64,000 bases of DNA from Actinomadura_E scrupuli (GCF_050971785.1 NZ_JBPCCU010000002.1:1302001-1366000); one strand, 5' to 3'; positions 34,697 to 43,712 are shown, counted from the first letter of the stretch. The notes: generated by a model not told the origin, from the letters alone. Translations and numbers: made by a program.

Positions 34697-35350
34697 TCAG
34701 CGGCCGGCGTCCACCGAACGCGCTGCTGTGGACCCGGCCTCCGCGTGCTCACGCGGGTGGTGGCGGGCGAAAAGGGCGCCGAGCAGGACGCCGGCGAGCA
34801 TCGAGACCACATGGCCCACGGCGGCGATGTCGAAGTGCGTGATCCCCTCGAACAGGAACGGTGCCAGGACGAGGCAGCCGCCCAGCGCCACGGCGCGCTG
34901 CCAGAGTCCGCGTCCGTAGCACACGACGGCCACCAGCGCGGAGACGGTGACGTACGACGGGCCGACGTCGATGGCGTGCCGGATGGCCTGGGGCGCCGCC
35001 CCCACCGATACGCGTACGGCTGTGATGCCCTCGCTGACCAGCGTGCCCGCGATGTGAGCAATGATCACCAGGAGCGCCGCCCGCAGGTTGCCGAAGCGTC
35101 GTACGAGCAGCACCAGGCCGGTCGAGGTCAGCACGATCCACAGCAGCATCGTCTCCTCGCTGACGAACGCGGAGACCACCAGCGCGGACACCGGGCGGTT
35201 GGTCAGGTTTGCGAGGTTGGTGCTGGCCCAGCGCAGGAAGAACCGTTGGTCCGACGCGGACAGGAGGGGGGTGACGACCGCGTACATCGCGCCGAGCACG
35301 GCCAGGTACGCGACCGGTACGGGATATCTGCGCAGGAAAGCACTGATCAT
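34697..35350 (-). CDS. Rhomboid-like membrane protein, copy 1
   Basis: This 217-aa membrane protein has about six helices. The paired motif GPSYVTVSALVAVVCYG (helix 4) and VGHVVSMLAGVLLGALFARH (helix 6) is that of actinobacterial rhomboid-like proteins. Canonical rhomboid proteases have GxSG and a His; here the Ser lies in GPSY and His in VGHVVSM, so catalysis is possible but not certain. It starts nine bases after the end of its paralogue. The C-terminal tail (HHPREHAEAGSTAARSVDAG) is cytoplasmic-looking. Tandem duplication is clear. Confidence 0.8.
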   Translation of the reverse strand: MISAFLRRYPVPVAYLAVLGAMYAVVTPLLSASDQRFFLRWASTNLANLTNRPVSALVVSAFVSEETMLLWIVLTSTGLVLLVRRFGNLRAALLVIIAHIAGTLVSEGITAVRVSVGAAPQAIRHAIDVGPSYVTVSALVAVVCYGRGLWQRAVALGGCLVLAPFLFEGITHFDIAAVGHVVSMLAGVLLGALFARHHPREHAEAGSTAARSVDAGR

Positions 35351-35359
35351 CGAGGAGCC

Positions 35360-36142
35360 TTAGGTCTTGGGTGGGAGGGGCATCAGCCGGACGGACGCGG
35401 GAGTCTCCTCGGGTGCGGGTGCGGGCTCGGTACGGGCCCGTGGGGCTGGTACGAGCCCGGGAGCGGCGGGCGGGGCGGGAGGCGCGAGTGGTGCGGCGGT
35501 CTCGGAGCCGGGGCTTGCGGCGCGTCGCCTGCCGGACGTCTCGTGTGCGACGAAGGCTCCGCCGATCACGGCTCCGGCGAGCATGGAGACCAGATGTCCC
35601 ACCCCGGCGACCTCGAGGGAGGTCAGGCCCTCGAACAGCGTGGGTACGAGGACGATCCATCCGGCGAGCGCCGGGAGCCTGCTCCAGCGGTCCGGCCCGT
35701 ACAGGATCACCGCGATCAACGCGGCGGCGATGACGTAGGACGGCCCGACGTCGGCGTCGCCGCGTACCGAGGGGGGCACCGCGCCGATCGACACCCGCCA
35801 GGCGGTCAGGCCCTGGCTGACCAGGGTGCCGAGGACATGCGCACCGCCGGCCAGCAGCACGGCGCGCGGGTTGCCGAACCGGCGGGCCAGCGGGAAGAGC
35901 GCCAGCGAACCCACGATCAGCCAGCCGATCACGGAGTCCTCGGAGACGAACGCGGAGACCAGCAGGGTGCCGACGGGATTGGCGGGCAGCCGGTCCAGGT
36001 TGGTGCTCGCCCAGGCCACCAGGGATCGTTGCCCGGCCGGTGAGAGGGCACAGCTGTAGATCGTGGACATGACGGCAAGCCCGGCCAGATAGCCGAGCGG
36101 CACCGGGTAGCGGCGCATGAGGCCGCTGGATCCACCGAGCAC
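35360..36142 (-). CDS. Rhomboid-like membrane protein, copy 2
   Basis: This 260-aa paralogue of the next gene has the same helix order and GPSYVIAAALIAVILYG with VGHLVSMLAGAVIGGAF. Shared segments such as ASTNL, VSAFVSE and RRFGN show common descent. After the last helix comes a long Pro/Ala tail ending SVRLMPLPPKT. ATG 36142 is taken; an internal Met at residue 9 (LMRRYPVP) matches the copy 1 start better and is an alternative. No partner protein is adjacent. Upstream (36143-36375) there is no gene, only a palindromic repeat. Confidence 0.8.
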   Translation of the reverse strand: MLGGSSGLMRRYPVPLGYLAGLAVMSTIYSCALSPAGQRSLVAWASTNLDRLPANPVGTLLVSAFVSEDSVIGWLIVGSLALFPLARRFGNPRAVLLAGGAHVLGTLVSQGLTAWRVSIGAVPPSVRGDADVGPSYVIAAALIAVILYGPDRWSRLPALAGWIVLVPTLFEGLTSLEVAGVGHLVSMLAGAVIGGAFVAHETSGRRRAASPGSETAAPLAPPAPPAAPGLVPAPRARTEPAPAPEETPASVRLMPLPPKT

Positions 36143-36270
36143 GGACGCAGCCTACGAGGCGAAGTTGGATGAAACCTGAATGTTGGCGCCTCTCTTCCCC
36201 CAGACTCTCGCCGTCCGAGATCCATCGGCGGGAGGCGGAGGCGACCGGAGACAGGGATGACGGCGGCGTC

Positions 36271-36312
36271 CCCCGATCATGCGATCGCCAGGGCGATCGC
36301 ATGATCATGGGG
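36271..36312. repeat. Palindromic repeat element, copy 3 of 4
   Basis: The 15-bp arm GGCGATCGCATGATC (36292-36306) pairs with GATCATGCGATCGCC (36275-36289), and flanking C and G runs extend it. It shares the GATCATGC core with the other copies but has GCGATC for GCAATC. It lies in the gap upstream of the rhomboid-like pair. Confidence 0.75.
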
Positions 36313-36375
36313 ACGGGTGGCCGGGGACGGGGCCTCGGCGAAGGGGATGCGCTGCAGATGGTGAAGGGGATGTGG

Positions 36376-37059
36376 TCAGTGCCCGGGGCGGTAGCGGCGC
36401 AGCCGTGCGGCGGCCCGCCGGGGACCGGTGCTGACCGCCACCGAACGGAAGCCGCCCGGTGCCTCGGCCACCCAGAAGGCCCCGGCGATCGCGGTGGCCT
36501 TCACCCGGTGGGTCGTACGGCGGGTACGGAACTCGACGATGACCTCGATGCTCCCGGAACCGGTCCCAGGCTGCGGAACATCCGCGGGACCGGCTCCGAG
36601 ATCGGGACCGGCCCCGAGATCGGGACCGGCCCCGAGACCGGGACCGGCACCGAGATCGGTTCCAGCCGGCAGGTCGGCCCGCAGAGCAGCGTGCGGACCG
36701 GAAAGCGGACCGGAGAGCGAACCACTCTGGAGGTCGCCCTGCGTACCCGCCCGCCGACCGGACTCCGCACCGGAGTCCGGGCCGGCCGGCAGGTGTCCCC
36801 AGGCCAGCGCCCAGCGGCCCGCCGTCCTGCCCATGCCCCGCCGTCCAGGCCGGCGGCCTCGCAGGGCGCCGCGCAGCAGTGTCTGGTCGAGGCCGCCGGC
36901 CACGGCCACGTCGATCAGCCCGTCGCCGGTGTGGACCTCGAGGGCGGGCCGCCAGCCGGTGCTCTCGGCGCGTGATCCGCGGCCGATGTGCAGGTCCCAG
37001 CCGCTCTCCGGCAGGAACAGGTCGGGGGAGTCCGGGGGTGTCGTGAGAAGGGAAGCCAT
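36376..37059 (-). CDS. Hypothetical protein split by an 18-bp repeat insert
   Basis: I do not recognise this 227-aa protein. The N-terminal part (residues 1-95, SGWDLHIGRGSRAESTGWRP) and the C-terminal part (residues 165-227, IEVIVEFRTRRTTHRVKATA) look like ordinary folded segments. Between them is a Gly/Ala/Pro tract with LGAGPD-type hexapeptides encoded by four 18-bp units (about 36586-36659). The start has GAGG upstream. It lies just upstream of the MFS gene on the same strand, but 63 bp and a hairpin separate them. The insert probably expanded within a linker. Confidence 0.6.
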   Translation of the reverse strand: MASLLTTPPDSPDLFLPESGWDLHIGRGSRAESTGWRPALEVHTGDGLIDVAVAGGLDQTLLRGALRGRRPGRRGMGRTAGRWALAWGHLPAGPDSGAESGRRAGTQGDLQSGSLSGPLSGPHAALRADLPAGTDLGAGPGLGAGPDLGAGPDLGAGPADVPQPGTGSGSIEVIVEFRTRRTTHRVKATAIAGAFWVAEAPGGFRSVAVSTGPRRAAARLRRYRPGH

Positions 37060-37085
37060 GGGGGCACCTCGCTCTGGAAGCGGGG

Positions 37086-37113
37086 CGGTACGGGTGGTGG
37101 GTCACCCGTACCG
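37086..37113. terminator. 11-bp stem hairpin after the MFS gene
   Basis: CGGTACGGGTG (37086-37096) pairs perfectly with CACCCGTACCG (37103-37113). It lies 10 bp after the MFS stop on the minus strand and upstream of the hypothetical gene. Confidence 0.7.
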
Positions 37114-37122
37114 CCGGGTTGA

Positions 37123-38742
37123 TCAGACGGCGACGCCGCCTTCTACGGGGGACTCGCCGCGACGGACGAGAAGGGCGACGAACACCGCGGCCAGCGCGAC
37201 CATGGAGGCGACCACCATGGAGCTCTGGAAGCCGTCCATGAAGGCCAGGTGGCTGCCGTCGGTGATCGAGCGCGCCAGCGGGCCGGGGGTGCCGGGGGGC
37301 ACCGGGGCGACGCCCTGGGCGACGTACTGGGTGGCGCCCTCGAGCCGGTGGGCGGCCTCGGTGGGGACGCCTGCGCCGGTGAGCCGGTCGACGAGCACGT
37401 TGCCGACCCGGGTGGACAGGATGGTGCCGAGCACCGCAGTGCCGAGCACGCCGCCGATCTGCGAGGCGGTCTGCTGCAGGCCGCCCGCGACGCCGGCCAG
37501 GTGCGCCGGGGCGTTGCCGACGATGGCCTCCGTACCGGCCACAATGATCATGCCGAAGGCCAGCCCGACGAGCAGGAACCACGGCCAGATGGCGGAGTAG
37601 GCGGCGTCCACGCCGATCCGCGACAGCCCGAACATCGCCACCGAGGTGAACACCATGCCGAGGACGAGCGGCAGGCGCGGGCCGAAGCGTGCGGTGAGCG
37701 CACCGGCGATGGGCGAGGCGACGATGAACACGGCGGTCATCGGCAGCATCCGGACCCCGGCGTCGACGGGGCTCATGCCGTGGACCTGCTGCAGGTAGAG
37801 CGTGATGAAGAAGATGGTGCCGAACATCGCGAAGAAGCCGAGCACGATCAGGGCGGTGGCCGCCGACAGCGAGACGGACTTGAACAGGCCCAGCGGCAGC
37901 AGCGGGTGCTCGGCGCGCAGTTCCTGGACCGTGAAGGCCACGAACAGCACGATGGCGGCGGCGAAGGACCACAGCGGCAGGGCGTCGCCGAAGCCGTACG
38001 CACCGGCCTTGATCAGGCCCCAGACCAGGGCGAACAGTGCCCCGCTGAGCAGGGCGACCCCGGGTATGTCGAACGAGCCTCCGGCCTGCTCGTCCCGGGA
38101 CTCACGGATCACCCAGGCGCCGACCGCCAGCGCGATCAGGCCGAGCGGGGCGTTGAGGAAGAACACCGACTCCCAGTTGACGTTCTCCACCAGCAGGCCG
38201 CCGACGATGGGGCCGCCCGCGATCGAGATGCCGACGGTGGCGCCCCAGATCCCGATGGCGGTGTTGAGCTTCTCGGCGGGGAAGGTGTTGCGCAGGATGG
38301 CCAGGCTGGCCGGTTGCAGCAGCGCGCCGGCGAAGCCCTGGATGACCCGCCAGAAGATGACCATGCCGATGCCGCCGGAGACGCCGACCATGATGGAGGC
38401 CAGGGCGAAGCCGATGACGCCGGCGAGGAAGACCTTCTTGCGCCCGAACCGGTCGGCCAGCTTGCCCGCCGGGATGAGCGCGACCGCGAGGGCGAGCAGG
38501 TAGCCGTTGGTCACCCACTGCAGGCCCGCGAGATCGGCGTTGAGGCTCTTGGCGATGGCGGGGTTGGCGATCGAGACGACGGTGGCGTCGAGGCCGACCA
38601 TCATCACGCCCAGCGCCACCGCCACCAGGGTCAGCCAGGGATGCCCGTGACCGGCGCGAGGCTTGCCCCGGGCGTTCTGCCCGGGCCGCCCACGCCGGCC
38701 GGGAAGCGCATCCAGGACGGCGCTGTTCGAGGAACGTGACAT
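37123..38742 (-). CDS. MFS multidrug exporter, DHA2 (EmrB/QacA) family
   Basis: The protein of about 539 aa has 14 predicted helices. It carries the family motifs GLDATVVSIANPAIAKSL (motif D1-like), NGYLLALAVALIPAGKLADR (motif A region with GKLADRFGRKK) and WRVIQGFAGALLQPASLAIL (motif C-like). DHA2 exporters pump hydrophobic drugs or metabolites with proton exchange. ATG 38742 is preferred, with GGAGG upstream. A TetR gene lies divergently with inverted repeats between, so the TetR protein probably represses this exporter. The substrate is unknown. Confidence 0.93.
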   Translation of the reverse strand: MSRSSNSAVLDALPGRRGRPGQNARGKPRAGHGHPWLTLVAVALGVMMVGLDATVVSIANPAIAKSLNADLAGLQWVTNGYLLALAVALIPAGKLADRFGRKKVFLAGVIGFALASIMVGVSGGIGMVIFWRVIQGFAGALLQPASLAILRNTFPAEKLNTAIGIWGATVGISIAGGPIVGGLLVENVNWESVFFLNAPLGLIALAVGAWVIRESRDEQAGGSFDIPGVALLSGALFALVWGLIKAGAYGFGDALPLWSFAAAIVLFVAFTVQELRAEHPLLPLGLFKSVSLSAATALIVLGFFAMFGTIFFITLYLQQVHGMSPVDAGVRMLPMTAVFIVASPIAGALTARFGPRLPLVLGMVFTSVAMFGLSRIGVDAAYSAIWPWFLLVGLAFGMIIVAGTEAIVGNAPAHLAGVAGGLQQTASQIGGVLGTAVLGTILSTRVGNVLVDRLTGAGVPTEAAHRLEGATQYVAQGVAPVPPGTPGPLARSITDGSHLAFMDGFQSSMVVASMVALAAVFVALLVRRGESPVEGGVAV

Positions 38743-38794
38743 CAAAGCCTCCAGGCAGGTGGTTGACGTGCGGCTTCAGCTTTCGGAGTTAAAG

Positions 38795-38842
38795 TGTCAT
38801 GGAATGACAGATGTCGTCAAACGACTAGCGTCGCAAAGCGAC
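38795..38842. promoter_or_regulatory. Inverted repeats between MFS and TetR genes
   Basis: Three inverted repeats occur in 48 bp: TGTCAT/ATGACA (38795-38809), GTCG/CGAC (38813-38825) and GTCGC/GCGAC (38830-38842). They are likely operators for the TetR protein. Confidence 0.65.
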
Positions 38843-38878
38843 ATGATTCAGATCACGACAGAAGTCACGCTCTGACTG

Positions 38879-38907
38879 TTGTCGTCCGGTGACTTGGTGG
38901 CTACACT
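38879..38907 (+). promoter_or_regulatory. Promoter of the TetR gene, leaderless type
   Basis: The -35-like TTGTCG (38879-38884) and -10 TACACT (38902-38907) are 17 bp apart. ATG 38914 is six bases after the -10, so the message is probably leaderless. Confidence 0.6.
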
Positions 38908-38913
38908 GCGGCC

Positions 38914-39582
38914 ATGAGTGCGATGGCGACTGAGGACACGGCGCCCGCGTCCGCAGGGCGGCGCGAGCGTAAGAAGCAGCTGACCCGTGAGGCGCTCACG
39001 GAGGCGGCCTTCGAGCTGTTCGCGGCTAAGGGCTTCGAGGCGACCACGGTCGAGGAGATCGCCGACGCCGTGGACGTCTCGTCCCGGACGTTCTTCCGCT
39101 ACTTCGCCTCCAAGGAGGACGTCGCGCTGACGTTCCAGGAGGAGCAGTTCGCGGCCGTGCTGGCGGCGCTGGCCGCCAGGCCCGCCGACGAGCCCGTGGT
39201 CACGGCGCTGCGCCGGGCGATCGTCGGCGTCGCCGAGGCCTGCGAGGAGGGCGAGCTCGGCTTCGACCCCTCCCGTTTCCGGTGCATCCAGGAGATGATT
39301 TCGAGCAGCCCGGCGCTGATGGCCCGCAGCCTGGAGCACTCACAGAAGAAGCAGGCCGATCTCACCCGGATCATCGCCGAGCGCATGGGCACCGATCCCG
39401 CCGTGGACCTGCGCCCGCACGTGGTGGCCGCGATGGGGGGCTGCTGCTTCCGTGCCGTGGCCGACATGTGGGAGAGCTCCCCGCAGCACTACACCAAGCT
39501 CTCGGCGGCCGTGGACGAGGCGTTCGCCATCCTCGAGGAGGGCGTCAACTTCCCCTCGGTGCACAAGCCCGTACCCGAGTAG
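38914..39582 (+). CDS. TetR-family regulator of the adjacent exporter
   Basis: The protein has 222 aa. The HTH is KKQLTREALTEAAFELFAAK with ATTVEEIADAVDVSSRTFFRYFASKEDVAL, and the C-terminal domain (CIQEMISSSPALMARSLEH) is typical of exporter-linked AcrR/TetR proteins. Its gene is divergent from the MFS exporter with inverted repeats in the shared 171-bp gap, the standard arrangement for local control. The start lies right after a good -10 box. A 16-bp repeat array (39585-39635) and a hairpin follow the stop. The ligand is unknown. Confidence 0.9.
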   Translation: MSAMATEDTAPASAGRRERKKQLTREALTEAAFELFAAKGFEATTVEEIADAVDVSSRTFFRYFASKEDVALTFQEEQFAAVLAALAARPADEPVVTALRRAIVGVAEACEEGELGFDPSRFRCIQEMISSSPALMARSLEHSQKKQADLTRIIAERMGTDPAVDLRPHVVAAMGGCCFRAVADMWESSPQHYTKLSAAVDEAFAILEEGVNFPSVHKPVPE

Positions 39583-39657
39583 GACCCGGGCCCGCACGAG
39601 CGGGCCCGCGAACGAGCGGGCCCGCGCACGAGCCCGTCCAGGAACAGGCCATGCAGC

Positions 39658-39682
39658 CCTTGCGGGAGTACGTCCCGCAAGG
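39658..39682. terminator. 10-bp stem hairpin between convergent genes
   Basis: CCTTGCGGGA (39658-39667) pairs perfectly with TCCCGCAAGG (39673-39682), loop GTACG. It sits between the TetR and sigma-factor stops. Confidence 0.7.
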
Positions 39683-39686
39683 GAGT

Positions 39687-40868
39687 TCACGGGCTCGGCG
39701 GGGCCTCCGGCGTCGGGGAGTCGACCGGCGTCGGGCTGGCCTGCGGGGTACCGGACGGAGTGTCCGAAGGGGTGCTCGGCGCGGGGTCCGAGGGGGTCTG
39801 CGACGGAGCGGCCGTGGCGGCCGGCGTCGACGGGGACGACAGGGTCGGCGACGACAGATGCCCCGAGGGCGTGGAGGAGGTCGTGGTGGAGCCGCCGGCG
39901 GGGGGCGGGACCGCGAGCACTCCCGGCGGAGTGGCCGTGACCGCGCCGGACGGCGCCGTGTAGGGGGCCGACGAGGACGTCGCGGGGGAGGCCCCGGTCT
40001 GCTGCGGCGTGGTGACCGACCCGCCTCCGCCGGTGGAGGTCCGGCTGCCGCTCGCACTGGGCACCAGCAGGTTCTGCCCGCTGCTCTGGGGCGCGCCGCT
40101 GCCTCCCGCGGCCGGCAGGGTCGCGATGACGCCCACGGCGGCGGCCGCGGCGGCGGCCAGCCCGACGGCACCGACGAACGCCCGGCCCGGCCTGCGCCTC
40201 GCCGCCAGTTGGTCCGAGGCGCCGGGGCCGATGACGACCAGCGGCCCCTGGTCCCGGGCGGCGGGGATCGGCCGGGTGTGCTGGACGCGGGCCGTCTCCG
40301 CCCCGCACGCCGCCAGCACGTCCGCCCGCAGTCCGGCCGGCGGCCAGGACGGCGCCCGCCGGGCGAGGAGGGCGTCCAGCGTTCCCTTCTCGAAGGCGGC
40401 GATGACGTCCTCGTGCTCCGGCCGGATCGGCCCGGGCAGCAGCACGTCGAGTACGCCGCGCTCCAGCCGCTTGCGGGCGGCCCGGATGAGCTGGGCGACG
40501 GTGTCGGTGGCCACGCCGAGCAACCGGGCGATGTCGGGGATCTCCAGCCAGCCGCCCGCGGAGAGCACGAGGACCTCGCGGTGGTCGGCGCGCAGCCCGG
40601 CGGCCGCGTGCCGGAGCGGGTCGCTGTCGCGGATCCGGGTGAACGCCTGGTCCAGGGCGCCACGCCGCAGGCAGGCGACCCGGGCGAGGCCGTAGAGCCA
40701 CAGCAGGGTGCCGGTGCCGTCGCGCGGGGTGCCCTGCCGGGCCGCCGTCACGAACGCGTCGTGCAGGGCACCCGGGGCGTCGTCACCCACCAGGGACCAG
40801 CAGTAGACGTGCAGTCGGCCGGCGTACGCGTCGTACAGCGGCGCGTGCGGCTCCGGGGCTCCCTGCAT
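39687..40868 (-). CDS. Sigma-factor-like protein with membrane helix and extracellular tail
   Basis: The protein has 393 aa from ATG 40868 (GGAG upstream). Residues 10-165 resemble an ECF sigma factor: YDAYAGRLHVYCWSLVGD, then LLWLYGLARVACLRRGALDQ, and a region-4 HTH WLEIPDIARLLGVATDTVAQ followed by LIRAARKRLERGVLD. About residues 230-250 form a membrane helix (AFVGAVGLAAAAAAAVGVIA), then some 140 residues of Pro/Ser/Thr/Gly-rich outer tail. Such a one-piece membrane-tethered sigma factor would need release or would act at the membrane. Divergent from egtA with 259 bp between. Its relation to the neighbours is unclear. Confidence 0.8.
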   Translation of the reverse strand: MQGAPEPHAPLYDAYAGRLHVYCWSLVGDDAPGALHDAFVTAARQGTPRDGTGTLLWLYGLARVACLRRGALDQAFTRIRDSDPLRHAAAGLRADHREVLVLSAGGWLEIPDIARLLGVATDTVAQLIRAARKRLERGVLDVLLPGPIRPEHEDVIAAFEKGTLDALLARRAPSWPPAGLRADVLAACGAETARVQHTRPIPAARDQGPLVVIGPGASDQLAARRRPGRAFVGAVGLAAAAAAAVGVIATLPAAGGSGAPQSSGQNLLVPSASGSRTSTGGGGSVTTPQQTGASPATSSSAPYTAPSGAVTATPPGVLAVPPPAGGSTTTSSTPSGHLSSPTLSSPSTPAATAAPSQTPSDPAPSTPSDTPSGTPQASPTPVDSPTPEAPPSP

Positions 40869-41127
40869 GCGATCTCCGTCCCAAGTCCGTTCAATCGCCA
40901 CAAATCTTGTCAAACCACAGCCGTTATGCAAGTGGAACACGGGACGGCGGAGCCCCGTGTCGCCGCCCGTGCCCGAGGTAGGGCCAGGCCACCCAGGTGG
41001 CGCGAAGTGGGTATCGGTTCTTCGTGGGACACCTCACGTTCTCGAAATTTTCCGGGAACTCTGTGGATTTCTGATGCGGTTCAGCTGGGAATGTCCAGGT
41101 ATCCGTGCTCGGGAGGAGATGTCCGCT

Positions 41128-42327
41128 GTGACCCATTTGACGCTGGATGACGTCTACCAGCACAGCTACGGGGTGTGTTTCAAGACCGGTCCGCCCGGTG
41201 TCGTCGGGGCCGAGACCGAGTGGCTCGTCGTCGATCCCCGGCGTCCGGGCGCGCACGTCGCCCTGGACGACCTGCGCGACCTGATGGAGGCGGCCGGTCC
41301 GCTGCCGGCCGGCGGCCTGATCACCTATGAGCCCGGCGGTCAGCTGGAGGTCAGCTCCGCCCCGCAGCCCGGGCTCGCCGCGCTGCACGAGGCGCTCTCG
41401 CTCGACCTGGCGTTCGTCCGGAAGGCACTGGGGGACCTCACCCTCGCCGGGCACGGGGTCGACCCAGTGCGCGCTCCCTTCATGCAGACCCGCGACCAGC
41501 GGTATCTGTGCATGAGCACCTTCTTCGACACCCACTCCGAGGAGGGCGGGCTGCCGATGATGTGCGGGACCGCCTCGGTGCAGGTCTGCGTGGACGTCGG
41601 GGCCGACTCCGCCGACGCCGTCCGCCGCTGGCGGCTGGCGCACGCGCTCGGCCCGATCCTGATCGCCGCGTTCGCCAACTCGCCGTTGCGGGCCGGTCGC
41701 CGTACCGGCCTCAAGTCGACCCGGCAGGCGATCTGGAACGCCCTGGACCCGGGCCGCACCGGCGCGCCGGCCGGCGCGGACCCGGCCGAGGCTTGGGCCC
41801 GCTACGCGCTCGACGCCAAGGTCATGATGCGCCGCACCCCGGACGGCGGCTGGCTGGCGGACCCGGGAACGACCTTCCGGGAGTGGGTGGCGACCGGTGA
41901 GCCCACCTGGGAGGACCTGGACTACCACCTGTCCACGCTGTTCCCGCCGGTGCGGCCGCGCGGCTGGTACGAGCTGCGCATGATCGACGCGCTGCCGGAG
42001 CCGTACTGGCCGGTGCCGGTCGCCCTCGTCACCGCGCTGATGGACGACCCGGTGGCCTCCCGGCGGGCGGAGGAGGCCGCCGAGCCGGTCGCCGGACGCC
42101 ACCGGGAGGCCGCCAGGGACGCGCTGGCCGACCGGGATCTCGCCCGTGCGGCCCGCGAGTGTTTCGAGGCCGCCCGCGACGCGCTGCCCCGGCTGGGCGC
42201 GGAGAGCCTGCTCCCGGTGGTCGACGACTACTACAACCGCTACATCGAGCGCGGGCGGTGCCCGGCGGACGACCTCACGCTGACGCCCGCCGCCCCAGTC
42301 GAGGAGGATCTGTCATGGAACCGCTGA
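41128..42327 (+). CDS. egtA: Ergothioneine glutamate-cysteine ligase EgtA
   Basis: This ligase of about 399 aa (GCS2/EgtA type) contains GVVGAETEWLVVDP, ITYEPGGQLEVSSAPQPG and HALGPILIAAFANSPLRAGR. It makes gamma-glutamylcysteine for ergothioneine synthesis. GTG 41128 is preferred: GGGAGGAG lies nine bases upstream, whereas ATG 41119 would be only two bases from it. It is the first gene of the egtABCD run. The divergent gap (40869-41127) with the sigma gene holds no other gene and no operator I can name. Confidence 0.92.
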   Translation: MTHLTLDDVYQHSYGVCFKTGPPGVVGAETEWLVVDPRRPGAHVALDDLRDLMEAAGPLPAGGLITYEPGGQLEVSSAPQPGLAALHEALSLDLAFVRKALGDLTLAGHGVDPVRAPFMQTRDQRYLCMSTFFDTHSEEGGLPMMCGTASVQVCVDVGADSADAVRRWRLAHALGPILIAAFANSPLRAGRRTGLKSTRQAIWNALDPGRTGAPAGADPAEAWARYALDAKVMMRRTPDGGWLADPGTTFREWVATGEPTWEDLDYHLSTLFPPVRPRGWYELRMIDALPEPYWPVPVALVTALMDDPVASRRAEEAAEPVAGRHREAARDALADRDLARAARECFEAARDALPRLGAESLLPVVDDYYNRYIERGRCPADDLTLTPAAPVEEDLSWNR

Positions 42328-43712
42328 GCCGGCCCGTCCCCGCAGTGCCCGTCTCCGACCTGCCCGTCTCCGTACCGCCCGTCTCCGAAGCCGACGAGGA
42401 GGCGCTCAAAGAGCTGATCGCCGCCGAGCTCACGGCCGTACGCGATCGCAGCTTCGGCCTGACCACCGAGGCGCTCGACGAGACCGAGCTGGTCGCCCAG
42501 ATCTCCCCGCTGATGTCCCCGCTCGTCTGGGACCTGGCCCACGTGGGCAACTACGAGGAACTGTGGCTGCTGCGGGAGGCGGCCGGCGTCCAGCCGATGC
42601 GGCCCGAGATCGACACGCTCTACGACGCGTTCGAGCATCCGCGTGCCACCCGGCCGTCGCTGCCGCTGCTTGCGCCCGGCGAGGCGCGGACCTACATCGC
42701 GACCGTGCGGTCCAAGGTGCTCGACTCGCTGGCCTCGGTGCGTTTTCGCCCCGAGGACCCGCTGACCGCCGGCGGTTTCGTGTACGGCATGGTCGTGCAG
42801 CACGAGCACCAGCACGACGAGACGATGCTCGCCACCCACCAGCTCCGTACGGGCGCTCCCGCCCTCCTCGATCCGCCCGGCGCGGTCGCGGCGGCCGACG
42901 GTTCCGGTGACCGGCCGGCGGGGGAGGTGCTGATCGAGGCGGGGCCCTTCGAGCTGGGCACCTCGGACGACCCCTGGGCCTACGACAACGAGCGCCCGGC
43001 GCACGTGGTGGACCTGCCCGGCTACTACCTCGACACCGCGCCCGTCACCTGCGGGGACTACCTGGCGTTCATGGCGGACGGCGGTTACGGCGACCGGCGC
43101 TGGTGGCATCCGGCCGGCTGGGAGTGGCGTACCTCCAAGCAGGTCGAGGCGCCCGCCTTCTGGCTGCGCGACGACGGCGGCCCGGGATGGCTGCGCCGCC
43201 GCTTCGGCCGGGTCGAGGAGGTGCCGCCGGACGAACCCGTGCAGCACGTCTGCTGGTACGAGGCGGACGCCTACGCCCGGTGGGCGGGCAAACGGCTGCC
43301 CACCGAGGCCGAGTGGGAGAAGGCCGCCCGCTGGGACCCCGCCGCGGCGCGGTCGAGGCGGTTCCCCTGGGGCGACTCCTATCAGGAGGGCAAGGCCAAC
43401 CTCGGCCAGCGGATGCTGCGTCCCGCGGCGGCCGGGTCGTTCCCGGCCGGTGCGTCCGCGTACGGGGTACGGCAGCTCCTCGGGGACGTCTGGGAGTGGA
43501 CGTCGTCGGACTTCGACGGCTATCCCGGATTCCGCGCCTTCCCCTACCGGGAGTACTCCGAGGTCTTCTTCGGCGGGCACGGCGAGTACAAGGTGCTGCG
43601 CGGCGGGTCCTGGGCGACCGATCCCAGCGTCTCCCGTGGCACGTTCCGAAACTGGGACCTGCCCGTCCGGCGCCAGATCTTCGCTGGTTTCCGCTGCGCG
43701 AGGTCGCTCTGA
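42315..43712 (+). CDS. egtB: Ergothioneine sulfoxide synthase EgtB
   Basis: The protein has 465 aa. The N-terminal DinB-like part has the iron-ligand motif VVQHEHQHDETM (and LAHVGNYEELWLL). The C-terminal formylglycine-enzyme-like domain shows CWYEADAYARWAGKRLPTEA and WEWTSSDFDGYPGF, then LRGGSWATDPSVSRGTFRNW. EgtB joins hercynine with gamma-glutamylcysteine using O2. ATG 42315 overlaps egtA by 13 bp and the stop overlaps egtC by one base, so the genes are coupled. The His pattern agrees with known EgtB proteins. Confidence 0.95.
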   Translation: MEPLSRPVPAVPVSDLPVSVPPVSEADEEALKELIAAELTAVRDRSFGLTTEALDETELVAQISPLMSPLVWDLAHVGNYEELWLLREAAGVQPMRPEIDTLYDAFEHPRATRPSLPLLAPGEARTYIATVRSKVLDSLASVRFRPEDPLTAGGFVYGMVVQHEHQHDETMLATHQLRTGAPALLDPPGAVAAADGSGDRPAGEVLIEAGPFELGTSDDPWAYDNERPAHVVDLPGYYLDTAPVTCGDYLAFMADGGYGDRRWWHPAGWEWRTSKQVEAPAFWLRDDGGPGWLRRRFGRVEEVPPDEPVQHVCWYEADAYARWAGKRLPTEAEWEKAARWDPAAARSRRFPWGDSYQEGKANLGQRMLRPAAAGSFPAGASAYGVRQLLGDVWEWTSSDFDGYPGFRAFPYREYSEVFFGGHGEYKVLRGGSWATDPSVSRGTFRNWDLPVRRQIFAGFRCARSL

